In this document: in pieces, positions 44,492-52,362 of the stretch
Numbering within the stretch: the first letter of the stretch is position 1
How the letters are laid out: each line of letters begins with the position of its first letter
From: Acidobacterium sp.
GTDB lineage: Bacteria; Acidobacteriota; Vicinamibacteria; Vicinamibacterales; UBA2999
DNA length: 64,000 nucleotides
Assembly (NCBI GenBank): GCA_002737365.1
Contig: NSIL01000007.1
Span: 56,400-120,399 of the forward strand
Direction: 5' to 3'
Notes under the pieces: model-generated
Told to the model about the DNA's origin: nothing
Databases searched by the model: none
What the model saw: only the letters and a program-made list of their open reading frames with translations
Made by a program: the position numbers and the translations under genes

Positions 44492-44690
44492 GGCAGGACG
44501 GTCTTGGGAGCCAGCGCGCTCACCAGCTTGTCGCCGTTGAGGAACCAGGGGCTGGGCAGATTCTCCATGAAGAACACCGGGCGGATGATCGCGTACGACG
44601 GGAAGCCGAGGCCGCGGGTGCTGTCTTCGACGCGCGACTTGTTGTCGAAGTGGGGAATGCCCGTCTTGCGGTCGGCGGCCGCTTGACTTT
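44491..44690 (-). pseudogene. NmrA-like NAD(P)-binding protein fragment
   Basis: The minus strand reads TGIPHFDNKSRVEDSTRGLG, FPSYAIIRPVFFMENL and PSPWFLNGDKLVSAL, a clear match to the middle of NmrA/NAD(P)H-azoreductase-like Rossmann proteins. There is no start, no nucleotide-binding GxxGxxG and no end. It is joined head-to-tail with the amidase remnant. Confidence 0.6.
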
Positions 44691-44728
44691 CGCTTTTTAT
44701 TCGTTACAATGGCGAAAGTTAAGCGAAT
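44683..44728 (+). promoter_or_regulatory. Promoter and nested dyad operator of the imuA-imuB-dnaE2 operon
   Basis: TTGACT (44683-44688), a 16-bp spacer and TACAAT (44705-44710) form a promoter 29 bp before imuA. TTCGC (44689), TTCGT (44700), GCGAA (44712) and GCGAA (44723) are arranged as an inverted array; the spacing within each pair is exactly 11 bp and the centre lies in the -10. CTTTCGC and GCGAAAG form the perfect outer dyad. A repressor such as LexA is expected here; the motif differs from known LexA boxes I recall. Confidence 0.6.
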
Positions 44729-44739
44729 TGAGGTGAGAT

Positions 44740-45558
44740 ATGGCCGTCCGCGCCACCGTTGAAGCCCTGCTCCGAGAGCGAAAACTCGACCGTACGCTCA
44801 CCTCTGCCATTCCCGAACGCCTGGGCGAAGACGCCGTTTCGCCACTGGATGTCGAGGCTCTCGATCGTGGACTTGCCGGTGGCTTGCCGCGCGGACAGGT
44901 ATCTGAAGTGGTGGGACCGGCTTCGTCTGGTCGGACGGGATTGGTATGGGCTGCGCTGGCAGCGGCGACGCGCCGCGGCGAAACCGTGGCCCTGATCGAC
45001 ACCTTCGATCGCTTCGATCCGCCGACAGCGGCGGCCTGCGGCATCGTGCTGCCGCGCCTGCTGTGGGTGCGCGGCCAGGCGGTATCGAAAACCGCGGTGG
45101 CCATCGACCCGGCGTGGCTGCCGGGCGTGCGCGCGGTCCACGGCCCCGGCACGTTCGTGGAGCGCGTGATCGATCGCGCCATCAAGTCGCTGAACCTCGT
45201 GGTGCAGTCGGGCGTGTGCACGCTGGTGGCGATCGATTTGATCGACGTGCCGGCGCAGGCGCTGCGCCGGTTGCCGGCCGCCACCTGGTTCCGCATCGAA
45301 CGCGCCATCGAAGGCAGCGACACGGCCGTCGTTATTCTCGCGGCCCAATCAGTGGCCCGCAGCTCTGGTGGGCGATCAATTCAGATGGGAGTCGGGAGGC
45401 AGGAGTCTGGAGTTGGTGATCCCGGCATCACGTGGAAGGGTGACCACGATCGTTCGCGTCGCCTGGGCGGCGTGCGCACGACCACGGCCATCGGTGGAGC
45501 GCGCTGGTCGGGCACACAACAAGTCGCCGTCCACACCCGCTTCGTTCACGCGGGGTAG
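44740..45558 (+). CDS. imuA: ImuA-like RecA-fold mutasome protein
   Basis: 272 residues from the ATG at 44740 after a GAGGTGAG site. The core is a RecA-like fold (GLPRGQVSEVVGPASSGRTGLVWAALAA; GPASSGRT replaces the Walker A GxxxxGKT/S, with Arg instead of Lys, so ATP binding may be weak). The conserved C-terminal signature TWKGDHDRSRRLGGV fits ImuA. The stretch MGVGRQESGVGDP is encoded by a period-7 repeat (45387-45421) and looks inserted. ImuA serves the damage-inducible translesion system with ImuB and DnaE2. imuB starts 2 bp after its stop. Confidence 0.8.
   Translation: MAVRATVEALLRERKLDRTLTSAIPERLGEDAVSPLDVEALDRGLAGGLPRGQVSEVVGPASSGRTGLVWAALAAATRRGETVALIDTFDRFDPPTAAACGIVLPRLLWVRGQAVSKTAVAIDPAWLPGVRAVHGPGTFVERVIDRAIKSLNLVVQSGVCTLVAIDLIDVPAQALRRLPAATWFRIERAIEGSDTAVVILAAQSVARSSGGRSIQMGVGRQESGVGDPGITWKGDHDRSRRLGGVRTTTAIGGARWSGTQQVAVHTRFVHAG
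45387..45421 (+). repeat. Heptamer array inside imuA
   Basis: GGGAGTC, GGGAGGC, AGGAGTC, TGGAGTT and GGTGATC follow each other with period 7. The reading frame passes through without a stop. It is similar to the GGGATCA and GGGACCC arrays in dnaE2. Confidence 0.6.
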
Positions 45559-45560
45559 CC

Positions 45561-46910
45561 GTGTTTGCCGCACTCGTTGCTCCGTCGATTCCGGCGGCGG
45601 CCATCATTGACGTCGCGCGCGCGTTCACGCCGCGCTTCGAACAGGTGGGCCCGCTCGTGTTGCTTGATGTCGGTGGCCTGTCGCGCCTGTTCGGCAGTCC
45701 GCAGGAGTTAGGCACGCACCTGAGCGAGGCGCTGGCGAAGCACGGCACCGGCGGCACTGCGCCACGGGTCGCGATTGCCGCCACGCAAACCGCCGCGGCC
45801 CTGCTCGCGCTCGGCCGTCCAGGCCTGACGGTCATCGCGCCGGGACAAGAAGCGAAGGCCCTTGTGCCGCTCAGCATCAGCGTCCTCGATCGCTACGAGA
45901 AGCTCAAGAAACTGCGAGCCCGCGACAACCGCCACCTCGAGATCCTGACCAAGTGGGGCATTCGCACACTCGGCGCCTTTGCCGCCGTCGCGGGACCGGA
46001 GGTGTTTGAGCGTCTCGGTGATCATGGCCTGCAGTGGCAGGCGCTGGCGCGGGGTGTGGATGCGCGGCCACTGGTCCCGTGGGTGGACGAGGTGCCGTTC
46101 GAAGCGGCGCTGGAACTGGAATGGCCGATCGAGGGCCTGGAGCCGTTGTCGTTTGTGCTGGCGCGGTTGTTCGAGCCGTTGTCGGAACGGCTGGAGCAGG
46201 CCGATCGCGGCGCGACCGTGATCCACACCTCGCTGCGCTTGACGACCAAGCGGGTCCACGTGCGCACGCTGCCGTTACCCTCGCCGATGCGCGATCCCAA
46301 GACGCTGCGCACGCTGGTGCTGCTCGATCTGGAAACGCATCCACCCGATGCGCCGATCGACACCGTGCGCGTGTTCATTGAGCCAACGCCAGGCCGCGTG
46401 ACGCAGTGGACGTTACTCGAGCGCGCGCAGCCGGCACCGGAGCAGGTGTCGACGCTCATTGCGCGCCTGGGCGCGCTGATGGGCGACAAGCACGTCGGCT
46501 CACCACGCTTGCAGGACACCTGGAAGCCGGGGGCGTTCGCCATGGACGAGTTTCGAGTTGCGAGTGAAGAGTTCAGAGTTAAAGACGGAGCGCTTGCCCC
46601 AGAAGTCTTAACTGTTCACTCTGAACTAGCAACTGTGAACTCTGCCCTCCGCCGCTTCCGATTCCCCATTCCCACGCGTGTGCAGGTGCAAGAGGGCCGC
46701 CCTATTCGCGTCGCCACCGATCGCCATGGCTGCTCGAGCGGCACCATTGTCCAGTCCGCCGGACCGTGGCGCACCTCGGGTGAGTGGTGGCAAGAAGGGC
46801 GGGCCTGGGACCGCGATGAGTGGGACGTGGCGATGGCCGACGGCACCATCTACCGGTTGGTGGTTGAACGCGGTGTGGGCCAATGGTTCTTAGAGGGAGT
46901 CGTGGACTAG
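45561..46910 (+). CDS. imuB: ImuB Y-family polymerase-like mutasome protein
   Basis: 449 residues from a GTG at 45561. The recognisable parts are the palm remnant FTPRFEQVGPLVLLDVGGLSRLFGS, the HhH-thumb (LTKWGIRTLGAFAAVAGPEVFERLG), the LELEWPIEGLEPLSFVLARLFEPL little-finger start, and the C-terminal extension that binds the beta clamp and DnaE2. The N-terminus is shorter than in most ImuB (the first ~60 residues are missing) and there is no SxDE catalytic pair, so it is non-catalytic, as known for ImuB. A repeat-derived stretch (DEFRVASEEFRVKDG ... VNSAL) sits at about 330-360. Confidence 0.85.
   Translation: MFAALVAPSIPAAAIIDVARAFTPRFEQVGPLVLLDVGGLSRLFGSPQELGTHLSEALAKHGTGGTAPRVAIAATQTAAALLALGRPGLTVIAPGQEAKALVPLSISVLDRYEKLKKLRARDNRHLEILTKWGIRTLGAFAAVAGPEVFERLGDHGLQWQALARGVDARPLVPWVDEVPFEAALELEWPIEGLEPLSFVLARLFEPLSERLEQADRGATVIHTSLRLTTKRVHVRTLPLPSPMRDPKTLRTLVLLDLETHPPDAPIDTVRVFIEPTPGRVTQWTLLERAQPAPEQVSTLIARLGALMGDKHVGSPRLQDTWKPGAFAMDEFRVASEEFRVKDGALAPEVLTVHSELATVNSALRRFRFPIPTRVQVQEGRPIRVATDRHGCSSGTIVQSAGPWRTSGEWWQEGRAWDRDEWDVAMADGTIYRLVVERGVGQWFLEGVVD
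46548..46641. repeat. Inverted heptamer palindrome inside imuB
   Basis: The left arm consists of period-7 units GAGTTnn (gagttgc, gagtgaa, gagttca, gagttaa); the right arm is its inverted counterpart with nnAACTn units (ttaactg, ttcactc, tgaacta, gcaactg, tgaactc). The arms can pair imperfectly. The whole 94 bp is translated in frame. Confidence 0.6.
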
Positions 46911-46942
46911 AAGACGATCGCACGCTTTTTGAAAGATTTGTT

Positions 46943-46963
46943 TTTCTCTGGGTCCTCTGTGGC
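46943..46963 (+). repeat. Dispersed-repeat half copy at the dnaE2 start
   Basis: CTCTGGGTCCTCTGTGGC matches the right arm of the palindrome at 41277-41303. Its GTG (46959) is the probable dnaE2 start codon. No Shine-Dalgarno sequence is visible upstream, only a T-rich stretch. Confidence 0.55.
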
Positions 46964-49900
46964 TTACATCGAACTGCACACCTCATCTGCGTTTAGTTTT
47001 TTACGCGCCGCCTCCTCGCCGGAAACGCTCGTCGAGCGCGCCGCCATGCTCGGCTACCCGGCGGTGGCGCTGCTCGATCGCGACGGCGTCTCGGGCGCGC
47101 CACGCTTCCATAAAGCCGCGCTCGCGGCCGGCCTTCGTCCACTGATCGGCGCTGAGCTGACTCTTGTGACGCGCCAGGACCCGGGACCCGGGACCCGGAC
47201 CACTTGGTCCCTACCGGTATTGGTGTCCTCGCAAGAAGGCTGGCGCAATCTCTGCCGGCTGCTGTCGCGCATGAAATTGCGCGCGCCCAAGGGCGAGGGA
47301 GCGCTCGGCATCGATGAACTCGACGGCTACACCACCGGGCTGATTGCCATGCCGGGTCGCACGTTGTTGCGGGCTGATCGCCATGGCGTCGGCGGTCTGC
47401 TGGATCGCATTGTCGGTACCTTCGGCCGCGCCAACACCTACGTCGAACTGCAACGGCACCTGCATCGCGATCAGGAAGACGACAACGACGGGCTGGTGTG
47501 CCTGGCCGAGGCGTTTCGCGTGCCGCTGGTGGCCACCGGCGGCGTGAGCTTTGCCACGCAGGAAGAACGGCCGCTGTTCGACGTGCTGACCGCCATTCGC
47601 GAGCACGTGCCACTGCATCGCGCCGGCCGGCGCCTGGCGGCCAATGCCGAACGTTACTTGAAGCCGCCGGCGCAAATGGCGCGGCTGTTTGCGGACCGGC
47701 CCGAGGCCATTCACGCCACGCGCGACCTGGCCGATCGCCTGCAGTTCACGATGGCCGACCTCGGCTACCGCTTTCCGCGTTATCCGGTGCCGGACGGCGA
47801 GACCGAGATCTCGTTCCTTCGCAAGATCACCGAAGTGGGCGCGCGCGATCGCTATCGGCCGTATTACGACAAGGCCCGCGCGCAGGTGGCGCGCGAACTG
47901 GCTCTGATCGAGAAGCTGCAACTGGCCGGCTACTTCCTGATCGTCTGGGACATCGTGAACTTCTGCCGGCAGCAGGACATCCTGGTGCAGGGCCGCGGCT
48001 CGGCGGCCAACAGCGCTGTGTGCTACAGCCTGGGCATCACCGCGGTGGATCCGGTGGCGATGGAGTTGCTGTTCGAGCGCTTCCTGTCGGAAGAGCGCGG
48101 CGAGTGGCCCGACATCGATCTCGACTTGCCGAGTGGCGATCGCCGCGAGCGCGTGATTCAGCACGTCTACCAGAAGTACGGCCAGCACGGCGCGGCCATG
48201 ACCGCCAACGTCATCACCTATCGCGGCAAGAGCGCCGCGCGCGAAGTAGGGAAGGCACTCGACCTGGACGAGGCGCAGGTCGATCGCCTGGCCAAGGTGA
48301 TGCACCAGTTCGAGTTCAGCGATCCCGCCGACACGTTGTCGAAGAAGCTGGCTGAAGTCGGCATGGCCGGCGACGAGCCGCGCGTGCGGCACTTTGCTGA
48401 ACTGTGGCGGCAACTGCAGGACCTGCCGCGCCACCTGGGACAGCATTCCGGCGGCATGGTGGTGTGCCAGGGCGACCTGTCGTCGGTGGTGCCGCTCGAG
48501 AACGCCAGCATGCCCGGCCGCGTGGTGGTGCAGTGGGACAAGGAAGACTGCGCCGACATGGGCATCATCAAGGTCGACCTGCTCGGGCTCGGGATGATGG
48601 CCGTGTTGCAGGACACCATTCACCTGATTAACAGCCGGGATCAGGGATCAGGGATCAGGGATCAGGAGATCAGCCTCGCGTCGATTCCGGCGGACGACCC
48701 CGAGGTCTACAAGATGCTGTGCGCGGCCGACACCATTGGCGTGTTCCAGGTCGAGTCGCGCGCGCAGATGGCGACGTTGCCGCGGCTCAAGCCGCAGAAG
48801 TTCTACGACCTGGTCGTCGAAATCGCCATCATCCGCCCCGGCCCCATCGTCGGACAGATGGTGCATCCGTACTTGAATCGACGCGCCGGCCGAGAGGCGG
48901 TGATCTACGATCACCCGCTGCTTGAGCCCATCTTGAAGCGCACGCTCGGCGTGCCGCTGTTCCAGGAGCAGTTGCTGCGCATGGCCATGGTGGTGGCCAA
49001 CTTCACTGGCGGCCAGGCTGAAGACCTGCGACGGGCGATGGGCTTTAAACGGTCCGAGAAGCGCATGCGGCAGCTCGAGGGCCTGTTGCGCGACGGCATG
49101 GCGAAGAACGGCATCACCGGCGAGGCCGCCGATCGCATGGTGCTCGCCATCACCTCGTTTGCCTTGTATGGCTTTCCCGAATCACACGCGGCGAGCTTCG
49201 CGCTGCTGGCGTATGCCAGCGCCTACTTCAAGGCGCACTACCCGGCGGCGTTCTACACGGCGCTGCTCAATAACCAGCCGATGGGCTTTTACCATCCCGC
49301 CACGCTGGTGAAAGACGCGCAGCGGCACGGTGTGCGCTTCAACCCGATTGACGTGCAGGTGTCCGACTGGGATTGCACCGTTGATCCCGACGGCTCGATC
49401 CGGCTCGGCTTGCGATATGTGCGCGGCTTGCGCGCGGAGGCGGGGCAGAGGATTGCCCAGCCTTCGCTCGCGCAATCTTCTGCGAGCTTCGGCGCGGCAG
49501 GCCCTGATCGGTGCCCCAAATGCGGTTGTGACGACCCGTCCATGCTTGAGAATGTGACGGGCCCCGGGCCTGCCCACCGAAGCCGTGGCGAAGGTGGGGC
49601 CCGGGATCCGGGATCCGCACATAAGTTCTGTAATGTGTGCTCGCATGAGTGGACGGTCGCACCGCCGCGGATGGGACGCTATCGATCCGTCGATGAGCTG
49701 GTGCGCCGCACCGGGGTTCGGCGTGACGAGATGGTGGTGCTGGCCGAGATCGGCGCGCTCAACTCGCTCGGCCACAACCGCCGCTCGGCGCTATGGCAGG
49801 TTGAGCGCGCCGTTCGGCCGGCCGGTGAGTTGTTCGAAGAGGGGTACCCAGAAGAGATGCCAGGAGGCCGGGACTTTAGTCCCGGCGACCGCCACGCCGT

Positions 49901-50342
49901 CGAATCGCCGCTCCCCGACATGACCGTCTCCGAGCGCCTCGTCGCCGACTACTCCGGCACCGGCCTCACCGTCGGGCCGCATCCGCTCACCTTCCGCCGG
50001 CACGAGCTGTCGATGCGCGGCGTGCTGCCGGCCATCGAATTGCCGAGAGCGCGCGCCGGACGAAGGGTGCGGACGGCCGGCATGGTGATCACGCGACAGC
50101 GCCCCGGCACCGCCAAGGGCTTCGTCTTCCTCACCCTCGAAGACGAAACCGGTATCGCCAACATCATCGTCCGGCCCGATCTCTACGCGAGCGATCGGCT
50201 GATCATCGTGGAGTCGTCTTTTCTGATGGTCGAGGGGGTGTTGCAGAACCAGGACGGCGTCACCTCGATCAAGGCCGAACGCGTGTCGCAGTTGGCCGGC
50301 CTACCCGACAGCGCAGCGATCGACTCTCACGATTTTCACTGA
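46959..50342 (+). CDS. dnaE2: Error-prone DNA polymerase DnaE2
   Basis: 1127 residues from the GTG at 46959, which yields the conserved AYIELHTSSAFSFL; a TTG at 46929 would add 10 residues. The N-terminal PHP domain starts with IELHTSSAFSF. The polymerase core has FLIVWDIVNFCRQ, GRGSAANSAVCYSLGIT and EWPDIDLDLPSGDRRERV, with the catalytic Asp residues, then HRxG-like GQHSGGMVV, IRPGPIVGQMVHPY and GFPESHAASFALLAYASAYFK. An HhH region and a C-terminal OB fold (GMVITRQRPGTAKGFVFLTLEDETG) follow. Four repeat-derived insertions are present (residues about 73-81, 560-569, 830-905, 968-977). It performs translesion synthesis with ImuA and ImuB. Confidence 0.92.
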   Translation: MAYIELHTSSAFSFLRAASSPETLVERAAMLGYPAVALLDRDGVSGAPRFHKAALAAGLRPLIGAELTLVTRQDPGPGTRTTWSLPVLVSSQEGWRNLCRLLSRMKLRAPKGEGALGIDELDGYTTGLIAMPGRTLLRADRHGVGGLLDRIVGTFGRANTYVELQRHLHRDQEDDNDGLVCLAEAFRVPLVATGGVSFATQEERPLFDVLTAIREHVPLHRAGRRLAANAERYLKPPAQMARLFADRPEAIHATRDLADRLQFTMADLGYRFPRYPVPDGETEISFLRKITEVGARDRYRPYYDKARAQVARELALIEKLQLAGYFLIVWDIVNFCRQQDILVQGRGSAANSAVCYSLGITAVDPVAMELLFERFLSEERGEWPDIDLDLPSGDRRERVIQHVYQKYGQHGAAMTANVITYRGKSAAREVGKALDLDEAQVDRLAKVMHQFEFSDPADTLSKKLAEVGMAGDEPRVRHFAELWRQLQDLPRHLGQHSGGMVVCQGDLSSVVPLENASMPGRVVVQWDKEDCADMGIIKVDLLGLGMMAVLQDTIHLINSRDQGSGIRDQEISLASIPADDPEVYKMLCAADTIGVFQVESRAQMATLPRLKPQKFYDLVVEIAIIRPGPIVGQMVHPYLNRRAGREAVIYDHPLLEPILKRTLGVPLFQEQLLRMAMVVANFTGGQAEDLRRAMGFKRSEKRMRQLEGLLRDGMAKNGITGEAADRMVLAITSFALYGFPESHAASFALLAYASAYFKAHYPAAFYTALLNNQPMGFYHPATLVKDAQRHGVRFNPIDVQVSDWDCTVDPDGSIRLGLRYVRGLRAEAGQRIAQPSLAQSSASFGAAGPDRCPKCGCDDPSMLENVTGPGPAHRSRGEGGARDPGSAHKFCNVCSHEWTVAPPRMGRYRSVDELVRRTGVRRDEMVVLAEIGALNSLGHNRRSALWQVERAVRPAGELFEEGYPEEMPGGRDFSPGDRHAVESPLPDMTVSERLVADYSGTGLTVGPHPLTFRRHELSMRGVLPAIELPRARAGRRVRTAGMVITRQRPGTAKGFVFLTLEDETGIANIIVRPDLYASDRLIIVESSFLMVEGVLQNQDGVTSIKAERVSQLAGLPDSAAIDSHDFH
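47176..47200 (+). repeat. GGGACCC heptamer array in dnaE2
   Basis: AGGACCC, GGGACCC, GGGACCC and a partial GGACC are tandem. They encode QDPGPGTRT within an otherwise conserved PHP-domain segment, so the stretch is an insertion relative to other DnaE2 proteins. Confidence 0.6.
48637..48664 (+). repeat. GGGATCA heptamer array in dnaE2
   Basis: Four perfect tandem GGGATCA units, followed by a GGAGATCA variant. The insertion encodes SRDQGSGIRDQEIS in the polymerase domain between DTIHLIN and LASIPADDPEVY. Confidence 0.7.
49446..49660 (+). other. Zinc-ribbon insertion in DnaE2
   Basis: The reading frame of dnaE2 is interrupted by about 75 extra residues between RAEAGQRIAQ and PPRMGRYRSVDELVRRTG. 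CPKC and, about 40 residues later, CNVC give a four-Cys zinc ribbon (RCPKCGCDD ... HKFCNVCSHEW). The middle is made of a palindrome (49577-49599) and GGGATCC heptamers (49603-49616). DnaE2 proteins do not normally carry this module. Confidence 0.55.
49577..49599. repeat. CCACCGAAGCC palindrome in dnaE2
   Basis: CCCACCGAAGCCGTGGCGAAGG... is an imperfect palindrome. Its reverse complement nearly equals the element at 54048-54070 (CCACCTTCGCCAAGGCTTCG). Both are translated. Confidence 0.6.
49867..49886. repeat. GCCGGGACT palindrome in dnaE2
   Basis: GCCGGGACT and AGTCCCGGC are perfect inverted 9-mers around TT. They encode PGGRDFSPGD near residue 970, an insertion relative to the usual DnaE2 sequence. 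Confidence 0.6.
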
Positions 50343-50343
50343 G

Positions 50344-51840
50344 ATGAACCAGGATGGCTTGAAACCGCGTCACAATCGCACGAGCACTATGCTTGCTGCA
50401 GCCCCCATTCTCCTGACTGGTGCCACCGGCTATATCGGCGGCCGCTTGTTGCGCTCGCTCGAAGCCCGCGGCCATCGCCTGCGCTGCCTGACGCGGCGTC
50501 CCGAGGTACTGCGGCAGGGCGCGCCTGCCGATCGGGAGGTCATGCAGGGGGATGTACTCGAACGCGCCAGCCTCGATGCGGCGATGTCGGGCGTGGCGAT
50601 CGCCTATTACCTGGTCCACTCGATGGGCGCCGCCGGCTCGTTCGAAGAGGCCGACCGCGAGGCGGCGCAGAACTTCGCCGCCGCCGCGCAGGCGGCCGGT
50701 GTGGCACGGATCATCTATCTCGGCGGGCTCGGCCGCGAGGAAGAGGATCTGTCGCCGCACTTACGCAGTCGGCAGGAAGTCGGCCGCATCCTGAAGCAAT
50801 CAGGCATCCCGGTGATCGAGTTTCGCGCCTCGATCGTGATCGGCTCCGGTAGTCTCTCGTTCGAGATGATTCGCTCGCTGGTCGACCGCCTGCCCTTCAT
50901 GGTCACGCCGAAGTGGGTCAGGGTGATCGCCCAGCCCATCGCCATCGACGACCTGCTGGAGTACCTGGTCGCCGCGCTGGCGCTGCCGCAGTCGGCGTCA
51001 CATGTCTACGAAATTGGTGGCGCCGATCAGGTGTCCTACGCCGACATCATGCGAACGTATGCGCGACTGCGCGGACGACGGTTGCGGATGGTCGAGGTGC
51101 CAGTTCTTTCGCCCTACGTGTCGAGCCTCTGGCTGGGCTTGATCACGCCGCTCTATGCCCGCATCGGCCGCAAGCTGATCGAAAGCATCGTGCACCCAAC
51201 GGTGGTCAGGGACGATGCGGCGCGTCAGGCGTTTGCGATCCGGCCCATGGGCGTGGAGGCGTCGGTGCGCCGTGCCCTAGCCGACCAGGAGAACGGGACC
51301 GCGGCCACGCGATGGTCGGATGCGCTGTCCTCCTCGGGCGTCCCGCGATCGTGGGACGGCGTTCAGTTCGAGCCGCGGCTGACCGATGCGCGCGCGATCA
51401 CCGTACGGGTGCCGCCGGCGGCGGCCTTCAAACCGATCGAGCTGATTGGCGGCGCCACCGGCTGGTATGCGTGGAACTGGCTGTGGCAACTGCGTGGCGC
51501 GCTCGACCTGCTGGTCGGCGGCGTGGGCATGCGCTGCAGTCGGCCGTCGCCAGCCGCCCTACGGGTGGGCGACACGCTGGACTTCTGGCGTGTCGAGGCG
51601 ATCGAGCCGGGCCGGCGGCTGCGGCTCGTCGCCGAGATGCGGGTGCCAGGGCGGGCCTGGCTTGAGTTCGAAGTCAGCAGCGACGGCGAGTCCAGCACCA
51701 TCCGCCAGACCGCCACATTTGATCCCACCGGCTGGTTCGGGCAGGCGTATTGGTACGCCCTGTATCCGATCCACCAGCTGGTATTCGGGGGCATGTTGCG
51801 GGGCATTGCGCAGGCCGCGACAGCGTCCATTTCCCACTAA
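50344..51840 (+). CDS. SDR-family NAD(P)-binding protein with DUF2867 domain
   Basis: 498 residues (a Met at 50389 is an alternative start). The N-terminal half is a Rossmann fold of the atypical SDR type: [23 protein letters not shown], then YYLVHSMG and [21 protein letters not shown]. The C-terminal half (about 310-498) is a DUF2867 START-like domain with [25 protein letters not shown] and [23 protein letters not shown]. This fusion is common in bacteria; the substrate is unknown but a lipid or isoprenoid is often proposed. It begins 1 bp after the dnaE2 stop, so it may be cotranscribed with the SOS operon. The dps gene follows 10 bp later. Confidence 0.85.
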   Translation: MNQDGLKPRHNRTSTMLAAAPILLTGATGYIGGRLLRSLEARGHRLRCLTRRPEVLRQGAPADREVMQGDVLERASLDAAMSGVAIAYYLVHSMGAAGSFEEADREAAQNFAAAAQAAGVARIIYLGGLGREEEDLSPHLRSRQEVGRILKQSGIPVIEFRASIVIGSGSLSFEMIRSLVDRLPFMVTPKWVRVIAQPIAIDDLLEYLVAALALPQSASHVYEIGGADQVSYADIMRTYARLRGRRLRMVEVPVLSPYVSSLWLGLITPLYARIGRKLIESIVHPTVVRDDAARQAFAIRPMGVEASVRRALADQENGTAATRWSDALSSSGVPRSWDGVQFEPRLTDARAITVRVPPAAAFKPIELIGGATGWYAWNWLWQLRGALDLLVGGVGMRCSRPSPAALRVGDTLDFWRVEAIEPGRRLRLVAEMRVPGRAWLEFEVSSDGESSTIRQTATFDPTGWFGQAYWYALYPIHQLVFGGMLRGIAQAATASISH

Positions 51841-51850
51841 GGAGCGAGGC

Positions 51851-52321
51851 GTGCAGATCGACATTGGCATCGACGACAAGGACCGTAAGAAAATTGCCGC
51901 GGGGCTCTCGCGGCTGCTGGCCGACAGCTACAGCCTCTACTTGCAGACCCACAACTTTCATTGGAACGTCACCGGCCCGATGTTCCAGACCCTGCATGCC
52001 ATGTTCGAGGTGCAATACACCGAACTGGCGCTCGCCGTCGACGTGGTTGCCGAACGCATCCGTTCGCTCGGCCACCCGGCGCCGGCCACCTACACCGAGT
52101 TCGTGCGGCTCACGTCGTTGAAAGAGACGACCGGCGTGCCGAAGGCCGAGAAGATGATCCGGCTGCTGGTCGAGGGCCAGGAGACGGTGGTTCGCACCGC
52201 CCGGTCGATCTTCCCGCTGGTTGACAAGGCCGGCGACCAGGCGACCGCGGACTTGCTGACCCAGCGTATCCAGCTGCATGAAAAAACGGCGTGGATGCTC
52301 AGGAGCCTGCTGGAAAAATAA
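51851..52321 (+). CDS. dps: Dps-like ferritin
   Basis: 156 residues from the GTG at 51851 after AAGGAGCGAGG. The ferroxidase/dimer-interface signature is visible: [28 protein letters not shown], followed by [15 protein letters not shown]. The C-terminal helices [26 protein letters not shown] match Dps. It forms a dodecamer that stores iron, uses H2O2 and protects DNA. Its position after the translesion and SDR genes suggests stress co-expression. The open frame upstream of the GTG is a shadow of the SDR gene. Confidence 0.93.
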   Translation: MQIDIGIDDKDRKKIAAGLSRLLADSYSLYLQTHNFHWNVTGPMFQTLHAMFEVQYTELALAVDVVAERIRSLGHPAPATYTEFVRLTSLKETTGVPKAEKMIRLLVEGQETVVRTARSIFPLVDKAGDQATADLLTQRIQLHEKTAWMLRSLLEK

Positions 52322-52325
52322 CAGG

Positions 52326-52362
52326 AATAGCATTAGGCGCGCGCGCGTGCGCTGGTGCTATT
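52326..52362. terminator. Bidirectional hairpin between dps and RidA genes
   Basis: AATAGCA (52326-52332) pairs with TGCTATT (52356-52362), with extra GC-rich pairing inside. Minus-strand transcripts see TTATTTTT beyond the hairpin. The 3' arm overlaps the RidA stop codon. It is a plausible shared terminator for the convergent genes. Confidence 0.55.

Noticed and set aside
45360..45470. Possible frameshift in imuA
   Set aside because: The C-terminal ImuA signature TWKGDHDRSRRLGGV is in the same frame after the repeat, so the heptamer array is an in-frame insertion rather than a shift.
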